A stretch of DNA of 64,000 bases, from assembly GCF_003605645.1 (NCBI RefSeq), contig NZ_QVMU01000004.1:124001-188000 (forward strand). The letters are read 5' to 3'. The notes beneath the pieces are model-generated. The model ran no database searches and was not told where the DNA came from. It was given only the letters and a program-made list of their open reading frames with translations. The translations under genes and the position numbers were made by a program. This DNA comes from Vibrio sinensis (GTDB taxonomy: Bacteria; Pseudomonadota; Gammaproteobacteria; Enterobacterales; Vibrionaceae). Positions 54,078-63,873 of this stretch are shown one piece after another (position 1 is the first letter of the stretch; each line of letters starts with the position of its first letter).

Positions 54078-54754
54078 TGTGGTTACTCGTCACTATTGTT
54101 GTGTTTTTCTTTGCTCGCTGGCTATGCAAAAAATGTAATACACCAATTATGAACCCTCTTTTGGTTAGTTTGGCCATTCTTATACCTTTACTAACCTTGC
54201 TACATATTCCGTTCGAAACGTATTATGCCGACAACAAATGGATCAGCTACCTACTCCAACCCGCTGTCGTGGCGCTTGCCTACCCATTGTATGAACAAAT
54301 CCCACAGATCCGAGCAAACTGGCGAATTATACTGCTCGCTTGTGGTGTTGGTAGCGTCATGTCGATGCTGACCACCAGCTTGATTGCCGTTTATATGAAA
54401 GCAGATATCACGCTAATCGCGAGCTTATTAGGTAAATCAGTAACAACCCCTATCGCAATGGAAGTTTCTAGTCACCTCGGCGGCGAGCCAGCGGTTGCTG
54501 CTATCTTGGTTTTGATTGTGGGTTTATGTGGCGCTATCGCGGCCTACCCAATTTACAATATTTTGAATATTACGCACCCTATCGCTAAAGGGTTAACAAT
54601 GGGGACGGTTTCTCACGCCCTAGGCACCGCAACCTGTGCGGAAAAAAATGGACAAGATGCGGCCTTTAGCTCGTTAGCTCTAGTACTCTGTGGTGTCATT
54701 ACTTCGGTACTGGCCCCATCCTTTTTTGCTTTTGCTCTTTGGTTGGCTCACTAG
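54077..54754 (+). CDS. yohK: LrgB-family membrane protein (YohK type)
   Basis: 225 residues with seven or so membrane segments. LrgB motifs: NPLLVSLAILIPLL, LLGKSVTTPIAMEVSSHLGG and MGTVSHALGTATCAE. It forms a functional pair with YohJ. Translation is coupled by the 1-bp overlap. A strong terminator follows. Confidence 0.9.
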   Translation: MWLLVTIVVFFFARWLCKKCNTPIMNPLLVSLAILIPLLTLLHIPFETYYADNKWISYLLQPAVVALAYPLYEQIPQIRANWRIILLACGVGSVMSMLTTSLIAVYMKADITLIASLLGKSVTTPIAMEVSSHLGGEPAVAAILVLIVGLCGAIAAYPIYNILNITHPIAKGLTMGTVSHALGTATCAEKNGQDAAFSSLALVLCGVITSVLAPSFFAFALWLAH

Positions 54755-54847
54755 CACGTTCTTTTGCGTCAAATTGCACATCAATTTGTACTTCAATTCA
54801 TCAGTATACTTTGCGCTGAATTCGTAAAAGAATGCATGAGACATAAC

Positions 54848-54890
54848 AAACCCCACTGCTGAGTCACTTCATCAGTGGGGTTTCTTTTTA
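54848..54890 (+). terminator. Terminator of yohJK
   Basis: AAACCCCACTG / CAGTGGGGTTT, an 11-bp perfect stem with a 14-nt loop, followed by CTTTTTAAT. Confidence 0.85.
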
Positions 54891-55204
54891 ATTTATCACC
54901 CTTCACTATCATTTTCTTACTTGCGCATTACGCACACCATTGCCTATCGCGCTGACCAAAAATTGTGTGACCTCACTCTAATTGTGAAAGCTCAGTGCAA
55001 ATTGCAGTAAAAAGTGTGATTAAAGCATGATTAAATCTACAAATTTGACATACAATGCAAAGCCATAGCCAATGTGTTATTGATGCTGTTTACCGTAACG
55101 TTAGCAAAGCAAATGACGTGTCGCGAAAATATCGCGATTAATGTTTCGGCCAGTTAAAAAGTTTCAGCACGTTAGTTTAGTAATGAGAAGAACAAGGATT
55201 CACT
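54891..55204 (+). promoter_or_regulatory. cdd promoter region with CRP-like half sites
   Basis: 314 bp noncoding. TGTGA half sites occur at 54966, 54983 and 55015, each with a poor second half. This resembles the CRP/CytR-regulated cdd promoter of E. coli but is only suggestive. Confidence 0.35.
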
Positions 55205-56092
55205 ATGAGAAGCCGCATTGAACAAGCCTTGAAAGACGCACCTCAACCGATCGCCGAGTATTTATCCCCAATCCTGCTCGCTGACGATTTTGATGCGACG
55301 TTATCACAAGATCAATTTTCCGATCTTTTATCCCTCTCTGGACTCGATGATGCAGAATTGCGCGTTGCGCTACTGCCTTTTGCTGCTGCATTTTCTCACG
55401 CACCGATTTCAAACTTTTACGTAGGCGCGATTGCTCGTGGCTTAAGTGGACGTCTTTACTTCGGAGCTAACTTAGAGTTTTCTGGCGTACAACTTGGTCA
55501 AACCGTTCATGCGGAACAGTCTGCAATTAGCCATGCTTGGATGAAAGGTGAACACGGACTGACTGATATCACGATTAACTTCAGTCCATGTGGTCATTGC
55601 CGTCAGTTCATGAATGAATTGAACTCAGCACAAAACTTAGTGGTTCAATTACCACAACGTGATGCAATGACGCTACAAGAGTACTTACCAGAATCATTTG
55701 GCCCTAGCGATTTAGGCATTGAATCTGGTCTAATGGCTCCTGTAAATCATGGTAAACAAAGTGATGATTCTGATGCGCTCGTGCAATCGGCATTGCAGGC
55801 GTTAAACATGAGCCACGCACCTTATAGCCATAACTTAAGTGGTGTAAGCATCCAAACGACTCATGGTAAAACTTACTTAGGTTCTTACGCAGAAAATGCA
55901 GCGTTCAACCCAAGTTTGCCACCATTGCAAGTTGCGTTGGTTTTGTTGATGCTCGATGGCAAAACCCTTGATTCAATTGAAGCCGTAGCGCTAGTTGAAT
56001 TAGAAGATGGTAGCATTAGCCACCTTGCTAACACGCAAACAACGCTTGAAGCCATTAACCCTGACGCTCCCGTGACTTATTTATCACTGTAA
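55205..56092 (+). CDS. cdd: Cytidine deaminase (dimeric, large type)
   Basis: 295 residues, the two-domain E. coli-type enzyme. The zinc site is His102-Ala-Glu104 and Cys129/Cys132 ([20 protein letters not shown]), identical in numbering to E. coli Cdd. The C-terminal half is the degenerate second domain. It deaminates cytidine and deoxycytidine to uridine/deoxyuridine in pyrimidine salvage. Single gene with a bidirectional terminator. Confidence 0.95.
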   Translation: MRSRIEQALKDAPQPIAEYLSPILLADDFDATLSQDQFSDLLSLSGLDDAELRVALLPFAAAFSHAPISNFYVGAIARGLSGRLYFGANLEFSGVQLGQTVHAEQSAISHAWMKGEHGLTDITINFSPCGHCRQFMNELNSAQNLVVQLPQRDAMTLQEYLPESFGPSDLGIESGLMAPVNHGKQSDDSDALVQSALQALNMSHAPYSHNLSGVSIQTTHGKTYLGSYAENAAFNPSLPPLQVALVLLMLDGKTLDSIEAVALVELEDGSISHLANTQTTLEAINPDAPVTYLSL

Positions 56093-56110
56093 GTTTATCT
56101 CGGTCAGATC

Positions 56111-56136
56111 AAAAAAGGCGCGTAAGCGCCTTTTTT
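56111..56136. terminator. Bidirectional terminator between cdd and the HD-GYP gene
   Basis: AAAAAAGGCGC / GCGCCTTTTTT, an 11-bp stem with a GTAA loop. Confidence 0.88.
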
Positions 56137-56181
56137 ACATTCATCGTTTTATGTCGCCTTTTAATATTCAGCGGCAATCAT

Positions 56182-57390
56182 TTACATTTCAAAAAATGGT
56201 GTCGCATCCACTTCCAAATTATGTGGCGCAATCGCACGATCAATTTTGTGCTGTGACGATTTCAAATCAATATAACTGACTTCAATAAAGCGTGAATATT
56301 TTCGTGAATAGAAACACTTCACTTCCGGCTTCAATGGTTCATCATGATTAGATGTCCATACAATACCGACTCGGCCATCACTCAGTTCAACAATTGAACC
56401 CACTGGGTAAACGCCAATGCAGTTAATGAATTTGTATACCAAGTCTTTATCTAAATGAAATGGTGTTAATGAAAGCAAAATTTTAAACGCTTCGGCTGAA
56501 CTCATTCCGCGTTTATAGCAACGGTCTGCGGTCAACGCATCATAGATATCAACAATACAACTCATTCGACCGTGTACCGGGATCTGCTCGTCTTTTAACC
56601 CAAGAGGATATCCATTACCATCGAGCTTTTCATGATGCATTAAACACACATCACTACTGACATCACTTAACCCTCGAACATTGGTAATAATGTCTCTTGC
56701 ATAGACCTGATGTAACTTAATATGTTCAAACTCTTCTGGTGTCAATTTGGCTGGTTTATTCAATACCTTATCATCGATATGAATTTTGCCTACATCATGA
56801 ATAATGCCGCCAATCGCCATTTGCTTTAGCGTTTCTTTTTCTAAGCCAAGATGTTTACCAAACGTGACCAATAAACAAGCAACATTGACAGAGTGCTCTA
56901 GCAAATATTTATTCTTATTGCGTAGTGCCGAGACACATTGTAATGCGTCTGAATCAATCAAAACCATCTCAATCAAATCGTCAGCCCAATCATCAATGTT
57001 CGAAACGTCGATAACCTTGCCTTCAAAAGTTTGGCTGATGAGCTTTTGTGCTAAACCTCTTGCTTCGCGAATAATTCGAGCCGATCGCTTTTGATTAGAG
57101 AAACGGCTGGTCGGCTTTTTCGGTGGCGGAGAAATATTATGTGATTCTGAAATGACTGGCTCTTGAGCCGTGGGTACGGGTTTAAATACACAACCGTGAA
57201 CAGATAAGCTTTGATCTACCCACGCAAATTTTATCCCTTTACGAATCAGTTGCTGAATACTGACGTTATTCGGAACTCGACCTGCATTGGCAAGATTAAT
57301 TCGCTTACTATCTTCAATAGCGGTGACGAACATACCTATCATCAATGTATCAATTGGAATTTTTATCGAATTTTTCAGGTCATACTGCAT
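56182..57390 (-). CDS. HD-GYP domain c-di-GMP phosphodiesterase with DUF3391 N-terminus
   Basis: 402 residues. Residues ~8-75 form the DUF3391 domain that often precedes HD-GYP in Vibrio. The HD-GYP domain begins near 160, with HDVGK (198-202) and HHEKLDGNGYP (252-262) complete, so hydrolysis of cyclic di-GMP is expected. A PilZ-like tail is not evident. It is leftward and alone, 529 bp from the response regulator gene on the same strand. Confidence 0.9.
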   Translation of the reverse strand: MQYDLKNSIKIPIDTLMIGMFVTAIEDSKRINLANAGRVPNNVSIQQLIRKGIKFAWVDQSLSVHGCVFKPVPTAQEPVISESHNISPPPKKPTSRFSNQKRSARIIREARGLAQKLISQTFEGKVIDVSNIDDWADDLIEMVLIDSDALQCVSALRNKNKYLLEHSVNVACLLVTFGKHLGLEKETLKQMAIGGIIHDVGKIHIDDKVLNKPAKLTPEEFEHIKLHQVYARDIITNVRGLSDVSSDVCLMHHEKLDGNGYPLGLKDEQIPVHGRMSCIVDIYDALTADRCYKRGMSSAEAFKILLSLTPFHLDKDLVYKFINCIGVYPVGSIVELSDGRVGIVWTSNHDEPLKPEVKCFYSRKYSRFIEVSYIDLKSSQHKIDRAIAPHNLEVDATPFFEM

Positions 57391-57919
57391 AGGAATTTAG
57401 GGTGAGTTGTTCTTTAACTAATGAATTATATCGATTATATGATTCTAAGAATAACTTTACTTCTGCATTTCGTCTGTTTGTATAAATTAAAACCAAATAT
57501 GCATCCAACTTGAGAGTCAGAGCAGGTTTATAAAATGCTTTTGATAAAAATGTACTTATAATGAGACTATATTTTACGCTATAAAACCAGAAAATATCTA
57601 TATTAAATATAAGGTTATTGTATTAAACGGATACCCCCCACCTTAATTGGTGAGGAATCAATGGGTGTTATATTAGTAAATAAATCATGACCGCACTCGT
57701 GATAGAAAACCTCTATTCGCCTCAACCGAAAGAAAAACGGCGTAATGCAACCTAATTCAAAAGTTTAACTCCATCACAGGGAGCTCAGACTCGCTTGATA
57801 AACACGAACAACATTAAGCTTAAGCGACACAAACATAAGCCACATATCACTGCAGCTTAAGTTTGCTGTCACCATCGCCACAGCTTCAAGCAAAACGACA
57901 TGTCATTTTTAATCTGTCG
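57391..57919. other. Noncoding region between the HD-GYP and response regulator genes
   Basis: 529 bp, AT-rich. It includes a small hairpin CACC/GGTG near 57645 and a 22-codon frame at 57687-57755 without ribosome site. I see no gene I would support. A c-di-GMP riboswitch was looked for and not found. Confidence 0.45.
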
Positions 57920-58393
57920 CTATCGTAGACGTTTTAGCACCACATTTTGATCTAAGTGCTGATGGTAATCACTGTAATCAAGGCCAACGTCAAAAATGTA
58001 CTCAGTCGTTAATGTTCTGATCGCCTCAACCAAAATTTGTGCTTTCCACGGTTTTTCAAAATATTGATCTATACCAGCCTGATTGATGGCGTTTATCGTA
58101 TCTGTGTGCGTTGCCTGTCCCGTTAATAAAATCTTCTTCGTTTCAACAAAACGAGAATCTTGAGAGACCTCCGTCAATAACTCCACACCCGTTTTACCCG
58201 GCATCACATGATCTGACACCAGTACTGCGATATGTTCACCTTGAGCGTCTAGTTCATCCATTAGCTCTAAAACTTCTGCTGCCGATTCACAATCTTCAAT
58301 GTTGAGCCAATCCGCTAGCGACTCAAGATCTTGCAACACGGCACTTAATACTTCTCTTTGATCGTCAACACAAATTACATTAAGCCTGTCCAT
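57920..58393 (-). CDS. Response regulator (REC domain plus short tail)
   Basis: 157 residues from the ATG at 58393, which has GAGG 6 bp upstream; in-frame codons above it lie inside the kinase gene. REC signature: acidic pair Asp10-Asp11, phospho-acceptor Asp61 in VLVSDHVMPGKTG, Thr91 and Lys114 (FEKPW). The ~35-residue tail has no DNA-binding domain, so output is through protein contact. It overlaps the kinase gene by 14 bp and is its cognate partner. Confidence 0.85.
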   Translation of the reverse strand: MDRLNVICVDDQREVLSAVLQDLESLADWLNIEDCESAAEVLELMDELDAQGEHIAVLVSDHVMPGKTGVELLTEVSQDSRFVETKKILLTGQATHTDTINAINQAGIDQYFEKPWKAQILVEAIRTLTTEYIFDVGLDYSDYHQHLDQNVVLKRLR

Positions 58394-59720
58394 GTTCATC
58401 CTCGATAGGTAATTTGATTCTAAAAATGGTTTTTTCAGCATTACTTTTAACGGCAATGCTGCCACCATACCCAGCAATAATTCGTCGGACTATTGAGAGA
58501 CCAAGCCCCAGTCCAAACGACAATCCACCTTTTTTAGTGGTAAAATTCGGCTGAAAGATTTGACGCCTTGTCGCTTCATCAATTTCAGGGCCGTTATTAG
58601 AAATTGTGATTAGAACGCGCTGCTTACTCACCTTAGTTTGAATTTCGATTTCAGGATCGCTGGTTTCCATCATCGCATCACACGCGTTCTTAATGATATT
58701 GATCCATATCTGTGCTAGTTCCGTTTGAGAGCCACGAAATGGGGGCAATTCAGCGGGTCTTATACGTACGGAAACTCGTCTTAAATCACTTTGCATTAAA
58801 GTAACAGCACGATGAATACTGTCATTTATATTTAGATCTTCCTCCTGGTCGATATCGCTACGGCCTAACTGTTTCACCGATTTCACGATACCAACGGTAT
58901 GATGAGACGCTAAACGCAAATCATGCAAATCGCGTCCCATTTGCCAAAAACGGATCGCCTCTTTTGGGTTAGCTAGCCACTGAGAGGGAATGCTATCGGC
59001 TAGCACCGCACGCGCGAGTGCTTTTGCGATAGGTTTTGATAGTCCATATTTTCGCTCAAATAATGCACTACGCTTACGCGCCTCAATTGATGAGACTTTC
59101 TGCCCTTGCGTCAAACCTAAATCAAAAAATTGACTCGCTTCCGGATGCATTTCCTCAAGCAAGCTCATCACTTCAGTTTCTAACCGTTCAGTTTTGCTAC
59201 TTACCACACCAATCGCGTTATTTAACTCATGGGCAATACCGGCAGCTAACTGCCCCAACGTCGTCATTTGTTCGGCTAAATTCAGCTTTTGTATCGCCTT
59301 TTCTTTCGCTAACGCTTCCTGAGTCGCTCTTCGCTGTCTTCGAGACAACTCATTCATGATCACTGGTGCAAACTGTGCCGTCAGTGGGCCATACTTGTCT
59401 TCGTCGATAGCTGCTATATTGCGGTCAACCCAAGCTAACTTAACTTGAGATTGTGCGATCACCGTTGAAGAAGCGGTCCAAGTTCCCGAGAAAAAACTAT
59501 GTACTCCAATAAACGCGCCATCCCCAGCGAAAAACACCTTAATTAGATCTTCTCCGAGATAAGAGTAGTAACCAGCAAGTTCACCAGAAAGCACATAGTA
59601 AAGACGATCGTTATAGCCATTTTGTTCTAGTAACGTCGTTCCTTTCTCTACCGTTATAATTCGTTCCGGTTGATTAAAATAACGACGTACTAGCGTGTCG
59701 AGATCCGATTGATACTTCAT
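58380..59720 (-). CDS. Histidine kinase with N-terminal cyclic-nucleotide-binding-like domain
   Basis: 446 residues. Residues ~10-120 form a CNB/CRP-like beta-roll (LLEQNGYNDRLYYVLSGELA), then a helical linker (SRRQRRATQEALAKEKA), a HisKA-type helix with the H-box His164 in GIAHELNNAIG, and a HATPase domain with N-box NIIKNACDAM and G-box GLGLGLSIVRRII. No membrane segment, so a soluble sensor. The ligand (cAMP, cGMP or another) is unknown; the classic cAMP-contact residues cannot be confirmed. It overlaps the response regulator gene. Confidence 0.85.
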   Translation of the reverse strand: MKYQSDLDTLVRRYFNQPERIITVEKGTTLLEQNGYNDRLYYVLSGELAGYYSYLGEDLIKVFFAGDGAFIGVHSFFSGTWTASSTVIAQSQVKLAWVDRNIAAIDEDKYGPLTAQFAPVIMNELSRRQRRATQEALAKEKAIQKLNLAEQMTTLGQLAAGIAHELNNAIGVVSSKTERLETEVMSLLEEMHPEASQFFDLGLTQGQKVSSIEARKRSALFERKYGLSKPIAKALARAVLADSIPSQWLANPKEAIRFWQMGRDLHDLRLASHHTVGIVKSVKQLGRSDIDQEEDLNINDSIHRAVTLMQSDLRRVSVRIRPAELPPFRGSQTELAQIWINIIKNACDAMMETSDPEIEIQTKVSKQRVLITISNNGPEIDEATRRQIFQPNFTTKKGGLSFGLGLGLSIVRRIIAGYGGSIAVKSNAEKTIFRIKLPIEDEHGQA

Positions 59721-59723
59721 TAA

Positions 59724-61142
59724 TTAACCAATATGTCCGACAGTGTGAAGTATCCAGACCAAGACAAAACTCAGTAAAACCCCAACAATACCTAACACAA
59801 CCCCCGCTTTGGCCATTTCGTTACTCTGAACATGTCCGGTGGCATGGGCAAGTGCGTTGGGCGGCGTACTGATCGGCAAAGACATACCGAGCGATGCTGC
59901 GAACGTAACCACTAGAATAAGCGTCACTTCCCCACCAAGTGGCGCCAGTGACGTCATTGATGCACCTAAAGCTGCCATGATAGGCATCAGCAAGTTTGCT
60001 GTTGCTGTATGTGACATAAAGTTTGCCATTAATAGACACAGGAATGCTGCACCTAATAACACAACATAAGGTGAATACTGATCAAATGGGATGCTGTGCA
60101 CCACCAATTTCGCTAAGCCGGTTTTATCTAATGCAAGACCTAAGGCTATACCGCCAGAAACCAACCACAGCACGTCCCATGAGATTTTTTTCAAATCCTC
60201 TTTGTTGATAATTCCCGTCAAAGAGAAAATTGCAACTGGGATCAACGCTACTGTGTACGAGTTCATTCCATGAAGGGAACCCATTAACCACAGCAAAATA
60301 GTTAAACCAAAAGTGATATAAACGACGATCGCTTTAGGTGTTTTCAAAAACGAACCTTTAATCGTCAGTTCAATTTTTTGCTGTTCTGCTTTGTAGAGAA
60401 AATCAATTAAGAACCAAGCTAATGCCATCATGACCACAACAAATGGCACACCAAACGCCATCCATTCACCAAATGTAATCAGGTTGTCACCCACTAAATA
60501 TTTCAGCGCGATTGCGTTAGGCGGAGTACCAATTGGCGTGCCAATGCCACCAATGTTGGCTGCGACAGGGATACATAAAGCGAATGCAATTCGACCAGGA
60601 TCTTTGGGGCCAAATACGGCGATAACTGGGGTTAAAATCGACAACATCATTGCCGTTGTTGCCGTATTCGACATGAACATTGAGAAGATCGCAGTAATCA
60701 ACATCAACCCTAGCATCACGTATTTAGGTCGATGACCAAACGGCTTGAGTAACACTCGCGCCAAGTTCACATCCAAACGATATTTAGTTGCGGCCATCGC
60801 CAGAAAGAAGCCGCCTAAAAACAGCATAATAATCGGACTGGCAAAGGTCGCCATAATCTCATTATATTGCAGCAACTCTCCGAAGTGCGCTTCTCCCTCA
60901 TCTAAACGGAAAAAGATGATGCCCTTATTAGAAAGAAGTAGCAGTTCCAAGACTATAATTACGACCGAAGTGGCATAAATTGGGATGGGTTCAAAAACCC
61001 AACACAAGGCTGCCAATAGAAATATTGCGATCACTCTCTGCTGGATGATGGTAATTCCATCAAATGGGAAAGCACTCAACGGCATTAGAAGCACCAATAA
61101 TGGGATCACTATCGGGATAATATATTTGATATAAGGGCGCAT
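59724..61142 (-). CDS. SLC13/DASS (INDY-type) anion transporter
   Basis: 472 residues from the ATG at 61142; upstream in-frame ATGs at 61172 and 61199 are possible. About eleven membrane segments, with both substrate/sodium motifs: SNTATTAMM and, in the second half, SHTATANLLMP. GGIGTPIGTPPNAIAL and SLGMSLPISTPPNALAH are the paired repeats. It is close to the Vibrio Na+/dicarboxylate transporter VcINDY, so C4-dicarboxylate or related anion uptake is likely. It ends 3 bp before the histidine kinase start, so the kinase pair may be co-transcribed with it. Confidence 0.88.
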   Translation of the reverse strand: MRPYIKYIIPIVIPLLVLLMPLSAFPFDGITIIQQRVIAIFLLAALCWVFEPIPIYATSVVIIVLELLLLSNKGIIFFRLDEGEAHFGELLQYNEIMATFASPIIMLFLGGFFLAMAATKYRLDVNLARVLLKPFGHRPKYVMLGLMLITAIFSMFMSNTATTAMMLSILTPVIAVFGPKDPGRIAFALCIPVAANIGGIGTPIGTPPNAIALKYLVGDNLITFGEWMAFGVPFVVVMMALAWFLIDFLYKAEQQKIELTIKGSFLKTPKAIVVYITFGLTILLWLMGSLHGMNSYTVALIPVAIFSLTGIINKEDLKKISWDVLWLVSGGIALGLALDKTGLAKLVVHSIPFDQYSPYVVLLGAAFLCLLMANFMSHTATANLLMPIMAALGASMTSLAPLGGEVTLILVVTFAASLGMSLPISTPPNALAHATGHVQSNEMAKAGVVLGIVGVLLSFVLVWILHTVGHIG

Positions 61143-61320
61143 GGAACAACAACTCTTCCTGAGATTAGACATGATGGGCAAGCAAGCCCGCTTAATCATC
61201 CTCCCCCTTTCGCTCCAGAAAATGGTTTTAGATCAATGAAATTTGAATCAATCACTTAGGAGAATAGGAACTGTGCAGCATGTCTAATTTTTGTACGCAA
61301 CAATGTTACAATAACACACT

Positions 61321-61336
61321 ACGCAAACGTTTGCTT
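61321..61336. promoter_or_regulatory. PurR operator upstream of purT
   Basis: ACGCAAACGTTTGCTT matches the PurR consensus ACGCAAACGTTTGCGT at all but one position, 62 bp before the purT start. Confidence 0.8.
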
Positions 61337-61398
61337 TTTGGTAAAAATTGCGTATGATCATGGCCAGTTTTCACGGTCATGGGAAAGATAGGTCTACT

Positions 61399-62574
61399 AT
61401 GTTTGGTACTGCTACTCGCAATAATGCTACACGCGTTCTTCTATTAGGTTCTGGTGAATTAGGTAAAGAAGTCGCTATTGAATGTCAACGTTTGGGTATC
61501 GAAGTTATAGCGTGTGATCGTTATGCAGATGCTCCTGCTATGCAAGTGGCTCATCGAAGCCATGTGATTGATATGCTAGATGGCGATGCACTAGAGAAGC
61601 TAATCGAACAAGAGAAGCCTGATTTCGTCGTACCGGAAATTGAAGCTATCGCAACGGATAAACTGGTTGAACTCGAAGCAAAAGGGCTGAATGTCGTACC
61701 AAGTGCAAAAGCGACGAAATTAACCATGAATCGCGAGGGCATCCGCCGTCTCGCTGCCGAAGAATTGGGCTTAACCACTTCCCCTTACCGCTTTGCTGAC
61801 AGCTATGAGGAGTTTATAGCGGCTATCGAAGCTGTCGGTATTCCTTGTGTATGCAAACCAGTTATGAGCTCTTCTGGTAAAGGTCAAAGTGTGATTAAAA
61901 CAACACAAGACATTGATACTGCATGGCAATACGCGCAAGAAGGGGGGCGAACTGGCGCTGGACGCGTCATCGTCGAGGGCTTTATTGATTTTGACTATGA
62001 AATTACCCTATTAACGGTACGTGCATCTGATGGTGTTCACTTCTGTTCACCTATTGGCCATCGTCAAGAAGATGGGGATTACCGTGAGTCTTGGCAGCCT
62101 CAAATTATGGCAAAAGCTGCCCTCGATGCAGCACAAGATGCCGCAGAAAAAATCGTTAATGCTTTAGGTGGTTACGGTATTTTTGGTGTAGAGCTGTTTA
62201 TTAAAGGAGACAGTGTCATTTTCAATGAGGTCTCGCCTCGCCCGCATGACACGGGTTTGGTGACTCTTATCTCTCAAGATATGTCCGAGTTTGCACTTCA
62301 TGTCCGCGCTTTTACCGGTATGCCAATCAATAGTATTACTCTATTTAGCCCGGCGGCATCTGCCGTAATTCTTGGTCAAGGTACATCTGACAATGTTCGT
62401 TTTGATGGTATTGCCGATGCGTTAGCGTTACCACAAACGCAGATTCGTCTCTTTGGTAAACCAGATATCGACGGTCGACGTCGCTTAGGTGTAGTCATCA
62501 ATCGTCGTAACAACATAGAGCAAGCAATTGAAGATGCAATTGAGAGCGCATCAAAGGTTCGTGTTATTTACTAA
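61399..62574 (+). CDS. purT: Phosphoribosylglycinamide formyltransferase 2 (formate-dependent)
   Basis: 391 residues from the ATG at 61399 ([22 protein letters not shown]), matching E. coli PurT length; an upstream ATG at 61348 falls close to the promoter. ATP-grasp fold: [17 protein letters not shown] start, [14 protein letters not shown] phosphate loop, [10 protein letters not shown] metal site. It makes formyl-GAR from GAR, formate and ATP in purine synthesis. Repression by PurR with hypoxanthine/guanine is expected. Confidence 0.95.
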   Translation: MFGTATRNNATRVLLLGSGELGKEVAIECQRLGIEVIACDRYADAPAMQVAHRSHVIDMLDGDALEKLIEQEKPDFVVPEIEAIATDKLVELEAKGLNVVPSAKATKLTMNREGIRRLAAEELGLTTSPYRFADSYEEFIAAIEAVGIPCVCKPVMSSSGKGQSVIKTTQDIDTAWQYAQEGGRTGAGRVIVEGFIDFDYEITLLTVRASDGVHFCSPIGHRQEDGDYRESWQPQIMAKAALDAAQDAAEKIVNALGGYGIFGVELFIKGDSVIFNEVSPRPHDTGLVTLISQDMSEFALHVRAFTGMPINSITLFSPAASAVILGQGTSDNVRFDGIADALALPQTQIRLFGKPDIDGRRRLGVVINRRNNIEQAIEDAIESASKVRVIY

Positions 62575-62602
62575 CGTTCTCAGTTATTGAATAATAATCG
62601 TA

Positions 62603-62633
62603 AAAAAACGCTTGCCGATGGCAAGCGTTTTTT
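62603..62633. terminator. Bidirectional terminator after purT
   Basis: AAAAAACGCTTGCC / GGCAAGCGTTTTTT, a 14-bp stem with a 3-nt loop. Confidence 0.9.
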
Positions 62634-62649
62634 CATTTTAATCAAAAGA

Positions 62650-63297
62650 TTAACTTTGGATTAGATACACTTCTTCAGCAAAGCGCGACAATCCTTGCTT
62701 CGCTATCTTAGGATGCATCTCACCCGCTTCATCTCGTAGTAGTTTAGTGACGGTAAATTCACTATACAGCGCTCTCACTTCAGATTCGGGCACTGAAAAC
62801 GGAGGTCCTGACATTTCGTCTTGAATATAATCAAGCGTTACCAACAAAATTCGACCACCTGGTTGCAGTAAACTCTTTAGACGCTCTACATATTCCAAGC
62901 GCATTTCTTGCGGAAGTGCGACTAGAGCTGCGCGATCATAAATAAGATCCACTTTCTCAATCGGGGCGGTAAAGAAATCACCTGCATAAATGGTCAGTTC
63001 ATCAAATTGATAGCATTCATGTCGGCCATTAAGCGTGGTCACTGTCGGAGTATAGAAATGCTCAGCAAAAAATGAACGCACGGCTATTTGACTTAGTTCA
63101 GCCCCTTGAACGTCGGCGTGTTTTGACGCTAGCCATACTAAATCTTCTGACTTACCGCACAGTGGCACCAACACTTTATCGTCAACGTTTGGTTCAGTTT
63201 CCTGCCAATATTTAATCAATAACGGATTGACGTCTTCAAGATGGAAACCAATTTGATTGGAAGCCCACTTGCTATGCCAAAATTCTGTATCTCTCAT
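62650..63297 (-). CDS. tpm: Thiopurine S-methyltransferase
   Basis: 215 residues from the ATG at 63297 ([19 protein letters not shown]); further upstream codons lack a ribosome site. TPMT family: [19 protein letters not shown]-binding segment, [14 protein letters not shown] and the C-terminal part. It transfers methyl from SAM to thiopurines, and in bacteria also to selenium or tellurium compounds. Single gene sharing the bidirectional terminator with purT. Confidence 0.93.
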   Translation of the reverse strand: MRDTEFWHSKWASNQIGFHLEDVNPLLIKYWQETEPNVDDKVLVPLCGKSEDLVWLASKHADVQGAELSQIAVRSFFAEHFYTPTVTTLNGRHECYQFDELTIYAGDFFTAPIEKVDLIYDRAALVALPQEMRLEYVERLKSLLQPGGRILLVTLDYIQDEMSGPPFSVPESEVRALYSEFTVTKLLRDEAGEMHPKIAKQGLSRFAEEVYLIQS

Positions 63298-63873
63298 AAC
63301 TTTCTCTTTTTTATAATTGTTCTCACTTTCCACTCGGATGGACATGTACCAGTAACATGAACCCAATATCTAAGATCTAAGGCTGAAAAGTGCTAAGACT
63401 GACTTGTAAACGTGATGATTAGCGTGATTAAACCAACTCAACACCACGATACCAATATAGACTATATGAATCTCTCAGATTATAAACCCATAAAATCGAA
63501 CTCCATTAAACAAATCATGCCCACACAACCCCACATTTTATTTACTGTAGCGATATCTAATAGGTAGAAAATAGATATTTTGGTCTTAGCATACGCTATT
63601 CCCATCACTCCCCTTTATGAGTATTTTGTTCATATTATGTTCAGTGAATATGAATATAATTAGTTACATCTTATGAATGAACTGATTGAAAATTTCATAC
63701 TCAAAAAGAATGAGATAGAAAGTGTGAGGGAGTTCGTAGATTACAATTCATTACACATTTAAAGCTTGTTTAAAAGGTCGTAGACCCCACATTATGTAGT
63801 GTACGATTTGTTTGCTTAGCAATGACCTTTAAGTATCTCTTTTACTAAGTGACCACAAATCAAAGGAGAGTGA
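63298..63873. other. Noncoding region before the right-edge gene
   Basis: 576 bp, AT-rich, with no supportable gene on either strand. It must hold the promoters of tpm and the right-edge gene. Confidence 0.45.

Noticed and set aside
57600..57760. c-di-GMP riboswitch or a 22-codon peptide gene (57687-57755)
   Set aside because: No GEMM consensus core is seen, and the short frame has no ribosome site.
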